DNA from: Leeuwenhoekiella aequorea
GTDB lineage: Bacteria; Bacteroidota; Bacteroidia; Flavobacteriales; Flavobacteriaceae
Length of the DNA: 64,000 nucleotides
NCBI RefSeq assembly: GCF_004104375.1
Contig: NZ_QOVM01000002.1
Location: 558,001-622,000, forward strand
Direction of reading: 5' to 3'
Below are positions 9,631 to 18,173 of the stretch, piece by piece. A program made the position numbers and the translations under genes. Numbering within the stretch: position 1 is the stretch's first letter; each line of letters opens with the position of its first letter. The notes below the pieces were generated by a model. The model was not told the DNA's origin. It saw only the letters and a program-made list of their open reading frames with translations, and did not search any database.

Positions 9631-9963
9631 ATGGGTTTAGCTAAAACTGAAATGTTTACCGATGAGCAAAATAAGATTGCACTCTTTGCTAAGGCGTTTG
9701 GACATCCTGCTCGTGTTTCTATTTTACAACATCTGTTTAAAATAGATTCTTGTGTATGCGGCGATCTTGTAAATGAAATAGGATTAGCTCAGCCTACAAT
9801 TTCTCAACATCTCAAAGAATTAAAACACCTTGGTTTAATTAAGGGAAACGTTGAAGGCACCAGTGTTTGCTATTGCATAGACAAAGAAAACTGGACCGCA
9901 ATGAAGGCTTTAATGAATCAATTTTTAGATCAGGATGTAAGCCTAAACAACGATTGCTGTTAA
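9631..9963 (+). CDS. arsR: ArsR-family metalloregulator of the arsenic operon
   Basis: 110-residue winged-helix repressor of the SmtB/ArsR family. The helix-turn-helix is LAQPTISQHLKELKHLGLI (about residues 50-70). A CVC pair (C41/C43) lies at the start of the DNA-binding helices as in As(III)-sensing ArsR proteins, and the protein ends in a vicinal C109-C110 pair that may add thiol ligands. It is the first gene of an operon with DUF6428, arsC and acr3, so arsenite/antimonite sensing is the likely role. Candidate operators lie before this gene and before the next one. Confidence 0.92.
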   Translation: MGLAKTEMFTDEQNKIALFAKAFGHPARVSILQHLFKIDSCVCGDLVNEIGLAQPTISQHLKELKHLGLIKGNVEGTSVCYCIDKENWTAMKALMNQFLDQDVSLNNDCC

Positions 9964-9975
9964 AAATTTAAATTC

Positions 9976-9995
9976 ATTAATCGTATAATCGCAAT
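9976..9995 (+). promoter_or_regulatory. Candidate ArsR operator B (second copy of the 20-bp element)
   Basis: ATTAATCGTATAATCGCAAT, 17/20 identical to 9595-9614, lies 12 bp before the DUF6428 start. It implies a second ArsR-controlled promoter inside the operon, or an extended binding region. Confidence 0.5.
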
Positions 9996-10007
9996 AAACA
10001 AATAATT

Positions 10008-10475
10008 ATGAAATTATCTGAAGTAAAAAATAATTTAAGACAATTAGAGAAAATCGCTTTTCAATTACCTAATGGCGAATTAGTTCCAAATCATTTCCAC
10101 GTAACAGAAGTAGGTAAAATCACCAAGAATTTTATTGATTGTGGTGGTACCGTACGTAATGAAGAAGTAGCTAATTTTCAACTATGGAACGCAAATGATT
10201 ATGATCACCGCTTACATCCTGAAAAACTTTTAGATATAATCGAATTATCTGAGAAGATTTTAAAGCTTGATGATCTTGAAATCGAAGTAGAATATCAAGG
10301 TGATACTATTGGTAAATTTGGACTTGACTTTGACGGTACAAATTTCTTGCTTACTTCAAAGCAAACCGACTGTCTTGCTAAAGAAAGTTGTGGTATTCCT
10401 GAAGAAAAGCCCAAATTAAAAATGGCTGATATAGCAACGGGTACAAGTTGTACTCCAGGAGGAAACTGCTGTTAA
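10008..10475 (+). CDS. DUF6428 family protein of the arsenic operon, Cys-rich tail
   Basis: 155-residue soluble protein. Proteins of this type (DUF6428, from memory) recur in Bacteroidota ars operons, but no function is established that I know of. Residues 1-115 form an alpha/beta domain with FHVTEVGKITKNFIDCGG near residue 30. The C-terminal 35 residues are Cys-rich (C122, C128, C148, C154, C155) and end in GGNCC. Thiol pairs like this could bind As(III), as the vicinal Cys pairs of the ArsD chaperone do; that is inference. It lies 44 bp after arsR and 17 bp before arsC. Confidence 0.75.
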   Translation: MKLSEVKNNLRQLEKIAFQLPNGELVPNHFHVTEVGKITKNFIDCGGTVRNEEVANFQLWNANDYDHRLHPEKLLDIIELSEKILKLDDLEIEVEYQGDTIGKFGLDFDGTNFLLTSKQTDCLAKESCGIPEEKPKLKMADIATGTSCTPGGNCC

Positions 10476-10492
10476 TCAAAATCTGGTAACTT

Positions 10493-11125
10493 ATGAATAC
10501 TCAAGAAAACCTATTATTTGATAACATTTCTGTTTTTATCTCAAAACTAGATAGTGATACTATTTCACAAGAGCGTAAAGAAGTATTGCAGCCTTTAGCA
10601 GATTTTATTCAATCTAAAGTATCGGCTGCTCAACCTGTACGCATCAATTTTATATGTACTCATAACTCAAGAAGGAGTCATCTTTCGCAAGTATGGGCAC
10701 AGACAATGGCGACCTACTTTAATATTGATAATGTTTTCTGTTATTCTGGAGGAACAGAGGCTACAGCCTTATTTCCTATGGTAGCAAAAACACTGGAAAG
10801 TACCGGTTTTGCAGTCAAAACCATTTCTGAAGGTGATAATCCTATTTATAGTATAAAGTATGGAGCAAGTGAATCACCTGTGATAGGTTTTTCTAAAAAA
10901 CTTGATGATGATTTTAATCCTAAATTCAATTTTGCAGCAATTATGACATGCTCGCAAGCAGATGGTGGTTGCCCATTTATTGCCGGTGCAGAAAAACGTA
11001 TTCCTATAACATTTGAAGACCCAAAAGTTTTTGACAACACTCCTCAGCAAACTGAAAAATATGCCGAGAGAAGTCTTCAAATAGCAACGGAAATGTTCTT
11101 TATATTTTCTCAAATCAATAAATAA
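10493..11125 (+). CDS. arsC: Arsenate reductase, thioredoxin-coupled (LMW-phosphatase type)
   Basis: 210 residues. The low-molecular-weight tyrosine-phosphatase fold carries the CX5R loop C55-THNSR-R61, and a later C153-SQADGG-C160 pair. Both the CX5R nucleophile and the CX6C pair match the three redox Cys of pI258-type ArsC (Cys10, Cys82, Cys89), which reduces arsenate to arsenite with thioredoxin. An N-terminal extension of about 45 residues precedes the fold. It lies 12 bp before acr3, so reduction and efflux are co-expressed. Confidence 0.9.
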   Translation: MNTQENLLFDNISVFISKLDSDTISQERKEVLQPLADFIQSKVSAAQPVRINFICTHNSRRSHLSQVWAQTMATYFNIDNVFCYSGGTEATALFPMVAKTLESTGFAVKTISEGDNPIYSIKYGASESPVIGFSKKLDDDFNPKFNFAAIMTCSQADGGCPFIAGAEKRIPITFEDPKVFDNTPQQTEKYAERSLQIATEMFFIFSQINK

Positions 11126-11137
11126 ATAAAAGATACA

Positions 11138-12190
11138 ATGGCTAAAAAAAAATTGAGTTTTCTCGATAGAAATTTAACCTTATGGATTTTTGTTGCGATG
11201 GTAATAGGAGTTGGTATAGGCTATTTCTTTCCATCATTTCCTACTGTAATTAACTCTTTAAGCAGCGGATCTACAAATATTCCTATTGCTATAGGTCTAA
11301 TTGTTATGATGTATCCACCACTGGCTAAAGTGAATTATTCCTTATTACCCAAAGTTTTTAAAAACACTAAAATCTTATCTATCTCTCTAATTTTAAATTG
11401 GATTGTAGGTCCTGTTCTAATGTTTCTTCTGGCTATAACCTTTCTAAGAGATTATCCTGAATATATGGTAGGTCTTATCCTAATTGGTTTGGCTCGCTGT
11501 ATTGCAATGGTTCTCGTATGGAATGATCTTGCTGAAGGTAGTAGTGAATATGGGGCAGGTTTGGTTGCTTTAAATAGTATTTTTCAAGTATTTGCTTATA
11601 GCTTCTATGCGTGGTTATTTATTACAGTACTCCCCCCCTATTTTGGATTTGAAGGAGCTATCGTAGATATTTCTGTAGGTACTATTGCAGAAAGTGTAGC
11701 TATTTATTTGGGTATTCCATTTGTTTTAGGAATACTTAGCCGTTTAATATTAGTGAAAACTAAAGGGGAAGAATGGTATATGCAAAAGTATATCCCTACA
11801 ATTGCTCCACTTACTTTAATCGCTCTACTTTTTACTATTGTGGTTATGTTTTCACTTAAAGGTGAGCTTATCGTAGAAATCCCAATGGATGTGTTAATTA
11901 TAGCCGTACCACTTCTAATCTATTTTACATTAATGTTTATCATAGGCTTTTTCTTTACAAAGGCTACAGGAGCTGAATATGATAAAACTACCGCTGTAGC
12001 ATTTACTGCGGCAGGAAATAACTTTGAACTGGCTATTGCGGTAGCAATTGCCGTATTCGGTTTGAACTCGGGGCAGGCGTTTGCAGGTGTCATAGGTCCT
12101 TTAGTTGAGGTTCCGGCTCTTATATTATTAGTAAGAGTTTCGTTTTGGCTACGGAAAAAATACTTTACAAAAACTGCAAATTCGGTTTAA
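11138..12190 (+). CDS. acr3: ACR3-family arsenite efflux permease
   Basis: 350-residue membrane protein with about ten transmembrane helices. The conserved TM4 Cys is in [18 protein letters not shown], and the helix-break segment is [19 protein letters not shown] in TM9. ACR3 exports As(OH)2O- by proton antiport. It is the last gene of the ars operon, followed by a strong terminator. A run of seven C at 11632-11638 lies within the coding sequence, which is unusual in this AT-rich DNA. Confidence 0.94.
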   Translation: MAKKKLSFLDRNLTLWIFVAMVIGVGIGYFFPSFPTVINSLSSGSTNIPIAIGLIVMMYPPLAKVNYSLLPKVFKNTKILSISLILNWIVGPVLMFLLAITFLRDYPEYMVGLILIGLARCIAMVLVWNDLAEGSSEYGAGLVALNSIFQVFAYSFYAWLFITVLPPYFGFEGAIVDISVGTIAESVAIYLGIPFVLGILSRLILVKTKGEEWYMQKYIPTIAPLTLIALLFTIVVMFSLKGELIVEIPMDVLIIAVPLLIYFTLMFIIGFFFTKATGAEYDKTTAVAFTAAGNNFELAIAVAIAVFGLNSGQAFAGVIGPLVEVPALILLVRVSFWLRKKYFTKTANSV

Positions 12191-12212
12191 CTATTATATT
12201 ATTTTGAATTTG

Positions 12213-12242
12213 AAATGCCTCCTCATAGGAGGCATTTTTTTT
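12213..12242 (+). terminator. Rho-independent terminator of the ars operon
   Basis: Stem AAATGCCTCC facing GGAGGCATTT with a short loop (stem about 12213-12237) followed by a T run. It starts 22 bp after the acr3 stop. Confidence 0.9.
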
Positions 12243-12313
12243 AATTTAATACCTAGATTTTCAAAATATGATAGGGATGATCGACCTTTACAAACTTAAA
12301 TTGAATTGATACG

Positions 12314-12640
12314 ATGAATTGGGTTCTTGTAATAATTGCAGGTTTGTTTGAAGTAGCTTTTGCATTTTGCTTGGGTAAAGCAAATGAGACCACAGGTAAG
12401 GAAATGTATGTATGGTATACCGGTTTTCTAATCGCTTTACTAATAAGTATGGGGTTACTAATTAAAGCAACTCAAACATTACCTATAGGCACTGCCTATG
12501 CAGTCTGGACGGGTATCGGAGCCGTAGGAACGGTACTTGTAGGTATTTTAATTTTTAAGGAGCCTGCTACTTTTTTACGTCTCTTTTTTATAACTACACT
12601 TATCGGCTCGATAGTAGGATTAAAAGTAGTTTCCCACTAA
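12314..12640 (+). CDS. SMR-family exporter, Gdx/SugE type
   Basis: 108 residues and four transmembrane helices, the normal size of small multidrug resistance proteins, which act as antiparallel dimers. The essential membrane Glu is E13 (GLFEVAF). The segment LPIGTAYAVWTGIGAVGT is characteristic of the SugE/Gdx branch, whose studied members export guanidinium, rather than of EmrE. I saw no guanidine riboswitch in the 70 bp between the ars terminator and this gene. It converges with the radical SAM gene. Confidence 0.88.
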   Translation: MNWVLVIIAGLFEVAFAFCLGKANETTGKEMYVWYTGFLIALLISMGLLIKATQTLPIGTAYAVWTGIGAVGTVLVGILIFKEPATFLRLFFITTLIGSIVGLKVVSH

Positions 12641-12657
12641 GATAATATATCCTTACG

Positions 12658-14535
12658 CTAACTCGCTTTTGAAACTTGATCGAGTAGATAATTACCAATC
12701 ATATTTTTGGGATGACTCGTTTCTACAATAGGAAAGTCAAACCAGTGTTGCAGGTTTTTTTCCAGTCCCGCATTATTAAGATAATTATTTAATGCAAGAT
12801 TGAGACCGGCAGTATATTTAGGATGATCTGCCCCCAACGGATCTACATGGTACAAATCATTCTGAGCAAAACCTTCAAATTCGGGTCCGGTGATTTGAAT
12901 TTCAAAAGCATCGGGATTCTTGCCTATAGGGCTATGAATGGTGGTTGTAAACTGATGCCAGAAAGCTGATTGAATACAATTATTTTTAAACAGCTGACGC
13001 ACTACTTCTAACGAATCTATAGTTTCTTGCTCGGTTTGAGTAGGAAAACCATACATAAGATATGCGTGAACCATTATATTATTTTTTGAGAAATAATGCG
13101 TCACACGAGCCACTTGAGCTATGTCTACACCTTTTTTCATTTTAGCCAGAAGTCGATCTGAAGCAACTTCAAGTCCACCAGTTACTGCGATACAACCAGA
13201 TTGAGCCATTAAGGCGCACAAATCATAATCAAAGGTTTTTTCAAATCTTATATTTGTCCACCATGTGATTTTAATTTTCCGTGCTATTAATTCATTAGAT
13301 AAGGCTCTAAGCATTTTTGGCGGGGCTGCTTCATCTACAAAATGAAAACCTGTAATCCCTGTATCACTTACAATTTTCTCAATTTTATCTACAAGCTTAC
13401 TCGCTGTTGTATTTTGATAATTGCCTATATAATCAAGGTTAACATCGCAAAATGAGCATTGTTTCCAATAACACCCATGAGATATCGTAAGCTTATTCCA
13501 GCGTGCATCTGTCCACATTCGATGCATCGGGTTTACAACATCCAGAAACGAAACGTATTTATCAAATGGTAATCCGCTATAATCTGGAGCCGGTAAATCT
13601 CGATGATGATAGATCGTATTAGGAATCTTATTTTTATAAACGACTTGACCTTCCTCTAAAATAAAGGTACGTTCCAGTTCATCTATAGAAATACCTCCCT
13701 CTATATAATTAATTATTTTTAGAAGTGGACCCTCGCCATCATCAAGCGAAATAAAATCTACAAACTCGAAGATTCTGGTGTCCTTTAAAGACCTTAACTC
13801 GGTGTTACAATAACCACCTCCAAAAGCTACTTTAATATCTGGAAATAGCTGCTTAATAAATTGAGAACAACGTAGTGCAGAGAATAAATTTCCTGGAAAT
13901 GGAATAGTAAAACAAACTAAAGCAGGATTTACAGTTTTTATTTGATCAATTAGCAGATCAAGCATTTGTTCTTCAACTCGGGTAGGTTGATAACTTAGAA
14001 ATTCATCAATATCGTCAAAACTACTTGCTGAAGTCGCTATCTGCTCTGCATATTTAGTAAAGGCAAAAAATTCGTCAACATTAGCTTGAATAAAATCTCC
14101 TATTTCTTCAATAAATAAAGTTCCGTAATGCTTTGCTTTATCAATAATACCTGCATTTCCCGGTGACCAGGCAATTTTAGTATTTACATTTTTGAGTCGG
14201 TGTCCTTGTGGTAAAAAATTAGGCTGTAAAATGTGATGAGCACCTTCTAGGTCTTCTTTTTGAAGAAAAGATATAACAGCATCTACCCGGGATATATATA
14301 GCTTTTTAAATTTTCGTACTAGTGGATAATTATAATTCTCCAAAGCATCAGCTTCTTCAAAAACAGATTTTAAAAAGTCTGCCGTAAATAGTGCTGTAAA
14401 CAATTCGATGCTTAAGTCAAAGTGTGCAACAGATACTCCGTGTTCATTCAGAAAACCCTTTAAATACGCCGTCGCGGGGTAGGCAGTATTTAACTGTGTA
14501 AATGGCGGAGTTATGAAAAGAATTTGAGATTGCAT
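12658..14535 (-). CDS. B12-binding-domain radical SAM protein, substrate unknown
   Basis: 625 residues. The N-terminal third resembles the cobalamin-binding domain of radical SAM enzymes (ITPPFTQLNTAYP at the start, then FPDIKVAFGGGYCNTEL near residue 235). The radical SAM domain begins around residue 345 with ISHGCYWKQCSFCDVN; these three Cys should bind the [4Fe-4S] cluster, but the spacing is CX4CX2C instead of the usual CX3CX2C. Later motifs VTGGLEVAS and MVHAYLMYGFPTQTEQE fit the TIM barrel. Members include methyltransferases and other modifying enzymes; no partner gene shows the substrate. A -7 element ends 5 bp before the ATG, so the mRNA may be leaderless. Confidence 0.85.
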   Translation of the reverse strand: MQSQILFITPPFTQLNTAYPATAYLKGFLNEHGVSVAHFDLSIELFTALFTADFLKSVFEEADALENYNYPLVRKFKKLYISRVDAVISFLQKEDLEGAHHILQPNFLPQGHRLKNVNTKIAWSPGNAGIIDKAKHYGTLFIEEIGDFIQANVDEFFAFTKYAEQIATSASSFDDIDEFLSYQPTRVEEQMLDLLIDQIKTVNPALVCFTIPFPGNLFSALRCSQFIKQLFPDIKVAFGGGYCNTELRSLKDTRIFEFVDFISLDDGEGPLLKIINYIEGGISIDELERTFILEEGQVVYKNKIPNTIYHHRDLPAPDYSGLPFDKYVSFLDVVNPMHRMWTDARWNKLTISHGCYWKQCSFCDVNLDYIGNYQNTTASKLVDKIEKIVSDTGITGFHFVDEAAPPKMLRALSNELIARKIKITWWTNIRFEKTFDYDLCALMAQSGCIAVTGGLEVASDRLLAKMKKGVDIAQVARVTHYFSKNNIMVHAYLMYGFPTQTEQETIDSLEVVRQLFKNNCIQSAFWHQFTTTIHSPIGKNPDAFEIQITGPEFEGFAQNDLYHVDPLGADHPKYTAGLNLALNNYLNNAGLEKNLQHWFDFPIVETSHPKNMIGNYLLDQVSKAS

Positions 14536-14539
14536 AGTG

Positions 14540-14547
14540 CAAAGATA
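14540..14547 (-). promoter_or_regulatory. -7 promoter element (TATCTTTG) directly before the radical SAM gene
   Basis: Exact TAnnTTTG on the minus strand, ending 5 bp upstream of the ATG. Normal spacing would place the transcription start on or next to the A of the start codon. Confidence 0.6.
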
Positions 14548-14630
14548 GAATTCTATATATTGAATAATCTGATACTAAAGTATATTAAGAGAAAGTAAAC
14601 ATCTGCATTCCTCCTAGCGGTATGTAAATA

Positions 14631-15242
14631 TTACTGCTTTATCAATAACGAATTATACATAAATGTATCCTGCCAATTTTCAAATCGCTTATCAAACTTT
14701 TCAGTAAAAATTAAATACTGGCATTTACCTATACTTTCTGGAGTTCTCACAACATCGCCAAAACTACTTTTACCTAATAAAAAGTGTGCATCATCTATAA
14801 TACACATCTGCAGTTCGTTAAGATTGATTCCGTTTAAAAAGAATATTTTATTCAGACGTTTTGGCGTTGCAATAACGACATCTGTTCCCATATAAATTTC
14901 GTCACGTTGATCGTCTATATTCTTCTCATCATATGCGCAATAAACGCGTAAATCTGTATCTTTTACATAAGGATAAAACTCAGACTCCAACTCAAGCGCT
15001 GCTTGCTTATTTTCAACAAAAATAAGTGCGCGTGGTGCATCTGCAACTGCTTGTCCTTTTAAGTTTTGAATTACACTTAAAATTATACTGGTCGTCTTAC
15101 CAGCTCCTTTAGGAGCAACCACAAACATACTCGACCCTCCTTTTATTTTTGAAAGAATTTTCTTTTGTAATGGTAAAGGTTCTTTGATTCCCTTTTGAGC
15201 CAGTGTTTCTTTTAAAGGTTCTATTAATTTCTTAAACGACAT
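14631..15242 (-). CDS. One-domain DEAD-box-like ATPase (helicase N-terminal domain only)
   Basis: 203 residues covering only the first RecA-like domain of a DEAD-box protein. Visible motifs are a Q-motif-like PLPLQKKIL, Walker A APKGAGKT (about residue 44), an ATPKRL version of TPGR, and IDDAH in the DEAD position (about residue 147). Where the SAT motif is expected the sequence reads IFTEKF, and the helicase C-terminal domain is absent because the gene ends in a normal stop. Whether it hydrolyses ATP or acts as an RNA-binding or regulatory protein is open. It has its own promoter-like element and sits 95 bp before the radical SAM gene. Confidence 0.8.
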   Translation of the reverse strand: MSFKKLIEPLKETLAQKGIKEPLPLQKKILSKIKGGSSMFVVAPKGAGKTTSIILSVIQNLKGQAVADAPRALIFVENKQAALELESEFYPYVKDTDLRVYCAYDEKNIDDQRDEIYMGTDVVIATPKRLNKIFFLNGINLNELQMCIIDDAHFLLGKSSFGDVVRTPESIGKCQYLIFTEKFDKRFENWQDTFMYNSLLIKQ

Positions 15243-15265
15243 AGTTGCAATTCCTTAATTTGCTG

Positions 15266-15273
15266 CAAAGATA
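15266..15273 (-). promoter_or_regulatory. -7 promoter element (TATCTTTG) of the DEAD-box-like gene
   Basis: Exact TAnnTTTG on the minus strand, 23 bp before the ATG at 15242, which predicts a 5' leader of about 15-20 nt. Confidence 0.6.
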
Positions 15274-15338
15274 GTCGTTCTCATTCTGCTAACTCGTGTT
15301 ATTTGATTGTTATAATCAAAGTAGTAGAAGTGCATATT

Positions 15339-16112
15339 TTAAGCTTCTATCGTATTTGTTTTCTTAAATTCTGAAGGACTTATGCCTGTATTTTTTCTGA
15401 AAAATCTCGAAAAACTACTAATCGAATTAAACCCCAACATATAAGCTAACTCTTTTGTGGTAATTTCAGTTTTTACGAGTTCGCGTTTAGCTTCAGTTAT
15501 TTGGCGTTGCTGTATTACTTGCCTTGCTGTGAGCTTTAGTTTTGCTTTTAAGATTTGATTAAGTCGTTTCTCACTAATGCCCAATTTCTCTGCATAAAAT
15601 AAGCCATTAGGTTCATTAAGAAAATGAGTTTCCATAAGCTCTAAAAACTGAAATACGCGTTTTTGATTAAGATCTTGCTCTATGAAACGATCATTTTGAC
15701 ATCGAATAAGATGTAACAAAAGAACTTTCAACAAGGTTTTCAGCATTATATAAGAACTGTCTACTCTATGAAATTCTGACTTCAGATGATCCAAAATACT
15801 TATTAAATGCTCAATTTCTTTTAAGTCAGACAAGACCAATCGCGGACTTCTATTGAAAAGGGACATTACATCCAGAGCGTATTCAATATCGTCCTCATCG
15901 ATCAGATCCCGCTCAAAATTCAGTAAGATTCCAAGCTTATTCAAAAAGATAGTATCATTAAAATTTTCATTCAAGGGTTTATAATGAATATGCAATTCTT
16001 GCGTATTTACATATTTAATATAGATACCCATAGAGTTTCCTGCGAATTGCTCCTCGCCTCCCTGAAAATTTTCAATAATCTGAAATTTATTTTCCCAACT
16101 TGTTAAATACAT
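15339..16112 (-). CDS. AraC-family transcriptional regulator
   Basis: 257 residues. The C-terminal 90 residues form the double helix-turn-helix of AraC/XylS proteins (YAEKLGISEKRLNQILK, then ELAYMLGFNSISSFSRFFRK with the GxS/F signature). The N-terminal 150 residues look like a cupin-type sensing domain with no recognisable ligand motif. It follows the MFS gene by 42 bp on the same strand, so it probably controls that transporter. Confidence 0.9.
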   Translation of the reverse strand: MYLTSWENKFQIIENFQGGEEQFAGNSMGIYIKYVNTQELHIHYKPLNENFNDTIFLNKLGILLNFERDLIDEDDIEYALDVMSLFNRSPRLVLSDLKEIEHLISILDHLKSEFHRVDSSYIMLKTLLKVLLLHLIRCQNDRFIEQDLNQKRVFQFLELMETHFLNEPNGLFYAEKLGISEKRLNQILKAKLKLTARQVIQQRQITEAKRELVKTEITTKELAYMLGFNSISSFSRFFRKNTGISPSEFKKTNTIEA

Positions 16113-16154
16113 GTCCTACCAACTGTACCTCAAAAATAGGGAGAATTCTTTTGG

Positions 16155-17294
16155 TTATTTAATCACTTTCTGAAATACAAAATAAATACCTATACAAAAG
16201 ATAAAAGCTAGCCCCGTAGCAACGCCATAAATTGCAACATAAGTATCAGAAATAAACTCTATAAACGTAGATAAAAACTGCCCTCCAAAAACACCCATTG
16301 AAAACAGGCTTAAATTTTTTCCTTGATTATGGGGAGTACTGTTTTCTAACATCAAATGGTTTAACAAGGGAATTGTAAATCCAAAACCAATACCTATAAA
16401 TATAACAGTCACTATTAAAAATGCCAGACTTGACGTAATAGCCAGAACTAAATAACCTAAAGCGAAAAATAAAAATCCTAATGCAACAGTCTTTGTACTT
16501 CCCTGCGCTTTAACCATTCGTGGCATTTGGCTTGCGGTTAATATTGCAATTACCGATATAAATGCGAGTAAATAACCCGTTTGAGATTCAGTAAAATCAA
16601 ATGACTGGGGTAGATAAAGTGGTAGCGTTACAAAACCTATAAAAAACAGCATCATGGCAAGTAACGAGGTGATAAAAATAAGTTTTACAGTCGTCTTGCT
16701 TACTAAATTTGATGCACTGGAAGAAATTGCAGCTTGCTCTTTAGGCTCTGGCTTTGGAAGAAATAAAGCTACTAGAACTAGACAAACTAAAGCTGTAAGG
16801 TAAATATAGAATGGGAATTGCCAATTAATTTCTCCCACTATTCCCCCTATGGCGAGGAATACAACTCCGCCTAACTCAATAGCCATTCCTTGCCACGCGA
16901 TCATCTTCATACGTGCATCTCCAGTAAAAAATTGAGCAATATAGGTAGTGATAGATACCTGAATCGCAACTGTGGCTGCACCTAATAGAATTCGATCTAT
17001 TATGAGTAAATAATCTGAAGTTATATAGGCTCCCGCAACTCCTAAAATAGCATAGGGTATTAAGCCAATATATAACAGTTTTAAGGTTCCTAATTTATTG
17101 ACTAGCCTACCTATGATCGGTGCAAAAAGCACTACTCCCAAAGAAGGTAGGGTAATAAGCCAACTTGCCGAAAAACCAAGATCATTATTTGCTAAAATCC
17201 CTGACAGCGAGGGCGCAATTACCGCACCTGCCATAATCGTTAAGCTACTTACAAATAGGATTGTGAAAATTCCTGCGTTTGATATTTTATCCAT
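16155..17294 (-). CDS. MFS transporter (drug-efflux-like)
   Basis: 379 residues with about 12 transmembrane helices. After TM2 comes IIGRLVNKLGTLKLLYIGL, close to the MFS motif A (GxLaDrxGrk) of 12-TMS drug/proton antiporters. A basic start (MDKISN) leads straight into TM1. It is first in a two-gene unit with an AraC regulator and divergent from tetR. The substrate is not inferable. Confidence 0.88.
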   Translation of the reverse strand: MDKISNAGIFTILFVSSLTIMAGAVIAPSLSGILANNDLGFSASWLITLPSLGVVLFAPIIGRLVNKLGTLKLLYIGLIPYAILGVAGAYITSDYLLIIDRILLGAATVAIQVSITTYIAQFFTGDARMKMIAWQGMAIELGGVVFLAIGGIVGEINWQFPFYIYLTALVCLVLVALFLPKPEPKEQAAISSSASNLVSKTTVKLIFITSLLAMMLFFIGFVTLPLYLPQSFDFTESQTGYLLAFISVIAILTASQMPRMVKAQGSTKTVALGFLFFALGYLVLAITSSLAFLIVTVIFIGIGFGFTIPLLNHLMLENSTPHNQGKNLSLFSMGVFGGQFLSTFIEFISDTYVAIYGVATGLAFIFCIGIYFVFQKVIK

Positions 17295-17496
17295 TCTGCA
17301 AATTTCTTATTTACTTCTGCGATGAGTGATACCTATTTTCTAAAATAGTATGCTCAAAAGGAAATGAAAATAAATTAACTGAACACTAAAACGCCATATT
17401 TAATTCAAATAAAATTGAATATTACAACAAGGTGTGTTCATATTTTGGAGTTGAAGGTGTATTAAAAACTAAAATTGTGTTAATCCAACTTCTATT

Positions 17497-17514
17497 ACTA
17501 AACGATTGGTTAGT
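17497..17514. promoter_or_regulatory. Candidate TetR operator in the tetR promoter
   Basis: Imperfect 18-bp palindrome ACTAAA-N6-GTTAGT. It overlaps TAGTTTTG (17511-17518), a -7 element, and sits 20 bp before the tetR start, where binding would block transcription. The same spacing and half-sites recur at 18113-18138. Confidence 0.65.
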
Positions 17515-17534
17515 TTTGTAGTGAAATTAATTTA

Positions 17535-18098
17535 ATGGCAAGGAAAAAACAATATATAGAAGAAGATGTAATCGTTAAAGCGATGCATTTGTTTTGGCGT
17601 AAAGGATATGAAAACACCTCTATGCAGATGCTTGAAAAAGAGATGGGAATCAATAAATTTTCTATTTATTCAAGCTTTGGAAACAAGCACGGCCTTTTTC
17701 TAGAAAGTTTAAAATGCTATAAATCTAAAGTAGCATCTATGTTTGACAAATTTCAAAAGGCTTCTAAAGGCGTTGATGACATAAAGCAATTCTTTTACGA
17801 TTCGGTTGCCATAAGTTCGCAGGATGACTTTGAAAAAGGATGCTTACTCACTAATACATACAACGAATTTTCAGAAACAGATGATCCGCTGATAAATGAT
17901 TTAATGGTTTCCTTTATGGACAATTTGAAAAAGTTGTTTATCGAAAAACTAAAATTGAGCGGTTATAGTGACGAAGAAGAAATTACTAAACTGGCTAACT
18001 TTTTAGTTTTAGCAAAACACGGTCTGGCAGCAGCCTCCCGAGTAAATTCGGAAAAAGAGATTGAAGACTATATTGAAATGACGTTTAAAAATTTATAA
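17535..18098 (+). CDS. TetR/AcrR-family repressor
   Basis: 187 residues. The N-terminal helix-turn-helix is AMHLFWRKGYENTSMQMLEK followed by MGINKFSIYSSFGNKHGLF, the standard TetR pattern (about residues 10-55). The C-terminal all-helical domain should bind a small ligand. It resembles the YxaF/AcrR branch often linked to reactive-compound responses. Two matching palindromes, one over its promoter and one in the gap before the next gene, suggest that it represses both itself and the downstream run of six genes. Confidence 0.9.
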   Translation: MARKKQYIEEDVIVKAMHLFWRKGYENTSMQMLEKEMGINKFSIYSSFGNKHGLFLESLKCYKSKVASMFDKFQKASKGVDDIKQFFYDSVAISSQDDFEKGCLLTNTYNEFSETDDPLINDLMVSFMDNLKKLFIEKLKLSGYSDEEEITKLANFLVLAKHGLAAASRVNSEKEIEDYIEMTFKNL

Positions 18099-18112
18099 AC
18101 GTTTTTTTACCC

Positions 18113-18138
18113 AATAACTAAATGAACGTTTAGTTATT
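18113..18138. promoter_or_regulatory. Candidate TetR operator before the AhpD-like gene
   Basis: Perfect 10-bp arms (AATAACTAAA / TTTAGTTATT) around TGAACG. The inner 18 bp, ACTAAATGAACGTTTAGT, matches the tetR-promoter site in half-sites and spacing. It lies 35 bp before the next start codon. It could form an RNA hairpin, but only T4 follows, so an operator is favoured over a terminator. Confidence 0.65.
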
Positions 18139-18173
18139 TTAAGATTAAAAATTAATATTTAAAATTTTACACA

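Noticed and set aside
12243-12313. Guanidine riboswitch before the SMR gene
   Set aside because: The interval is only about 70 bp and shows none of the conserved ykkC-type sequence blocks or matching helices.
18113-18138. Inverted repeat as a terminator of tetR
   Set aside because: It lacks a proper T run (only T4) and its inner 18 bp match the palindrome over the tetR promoter, so an operator explains it better.
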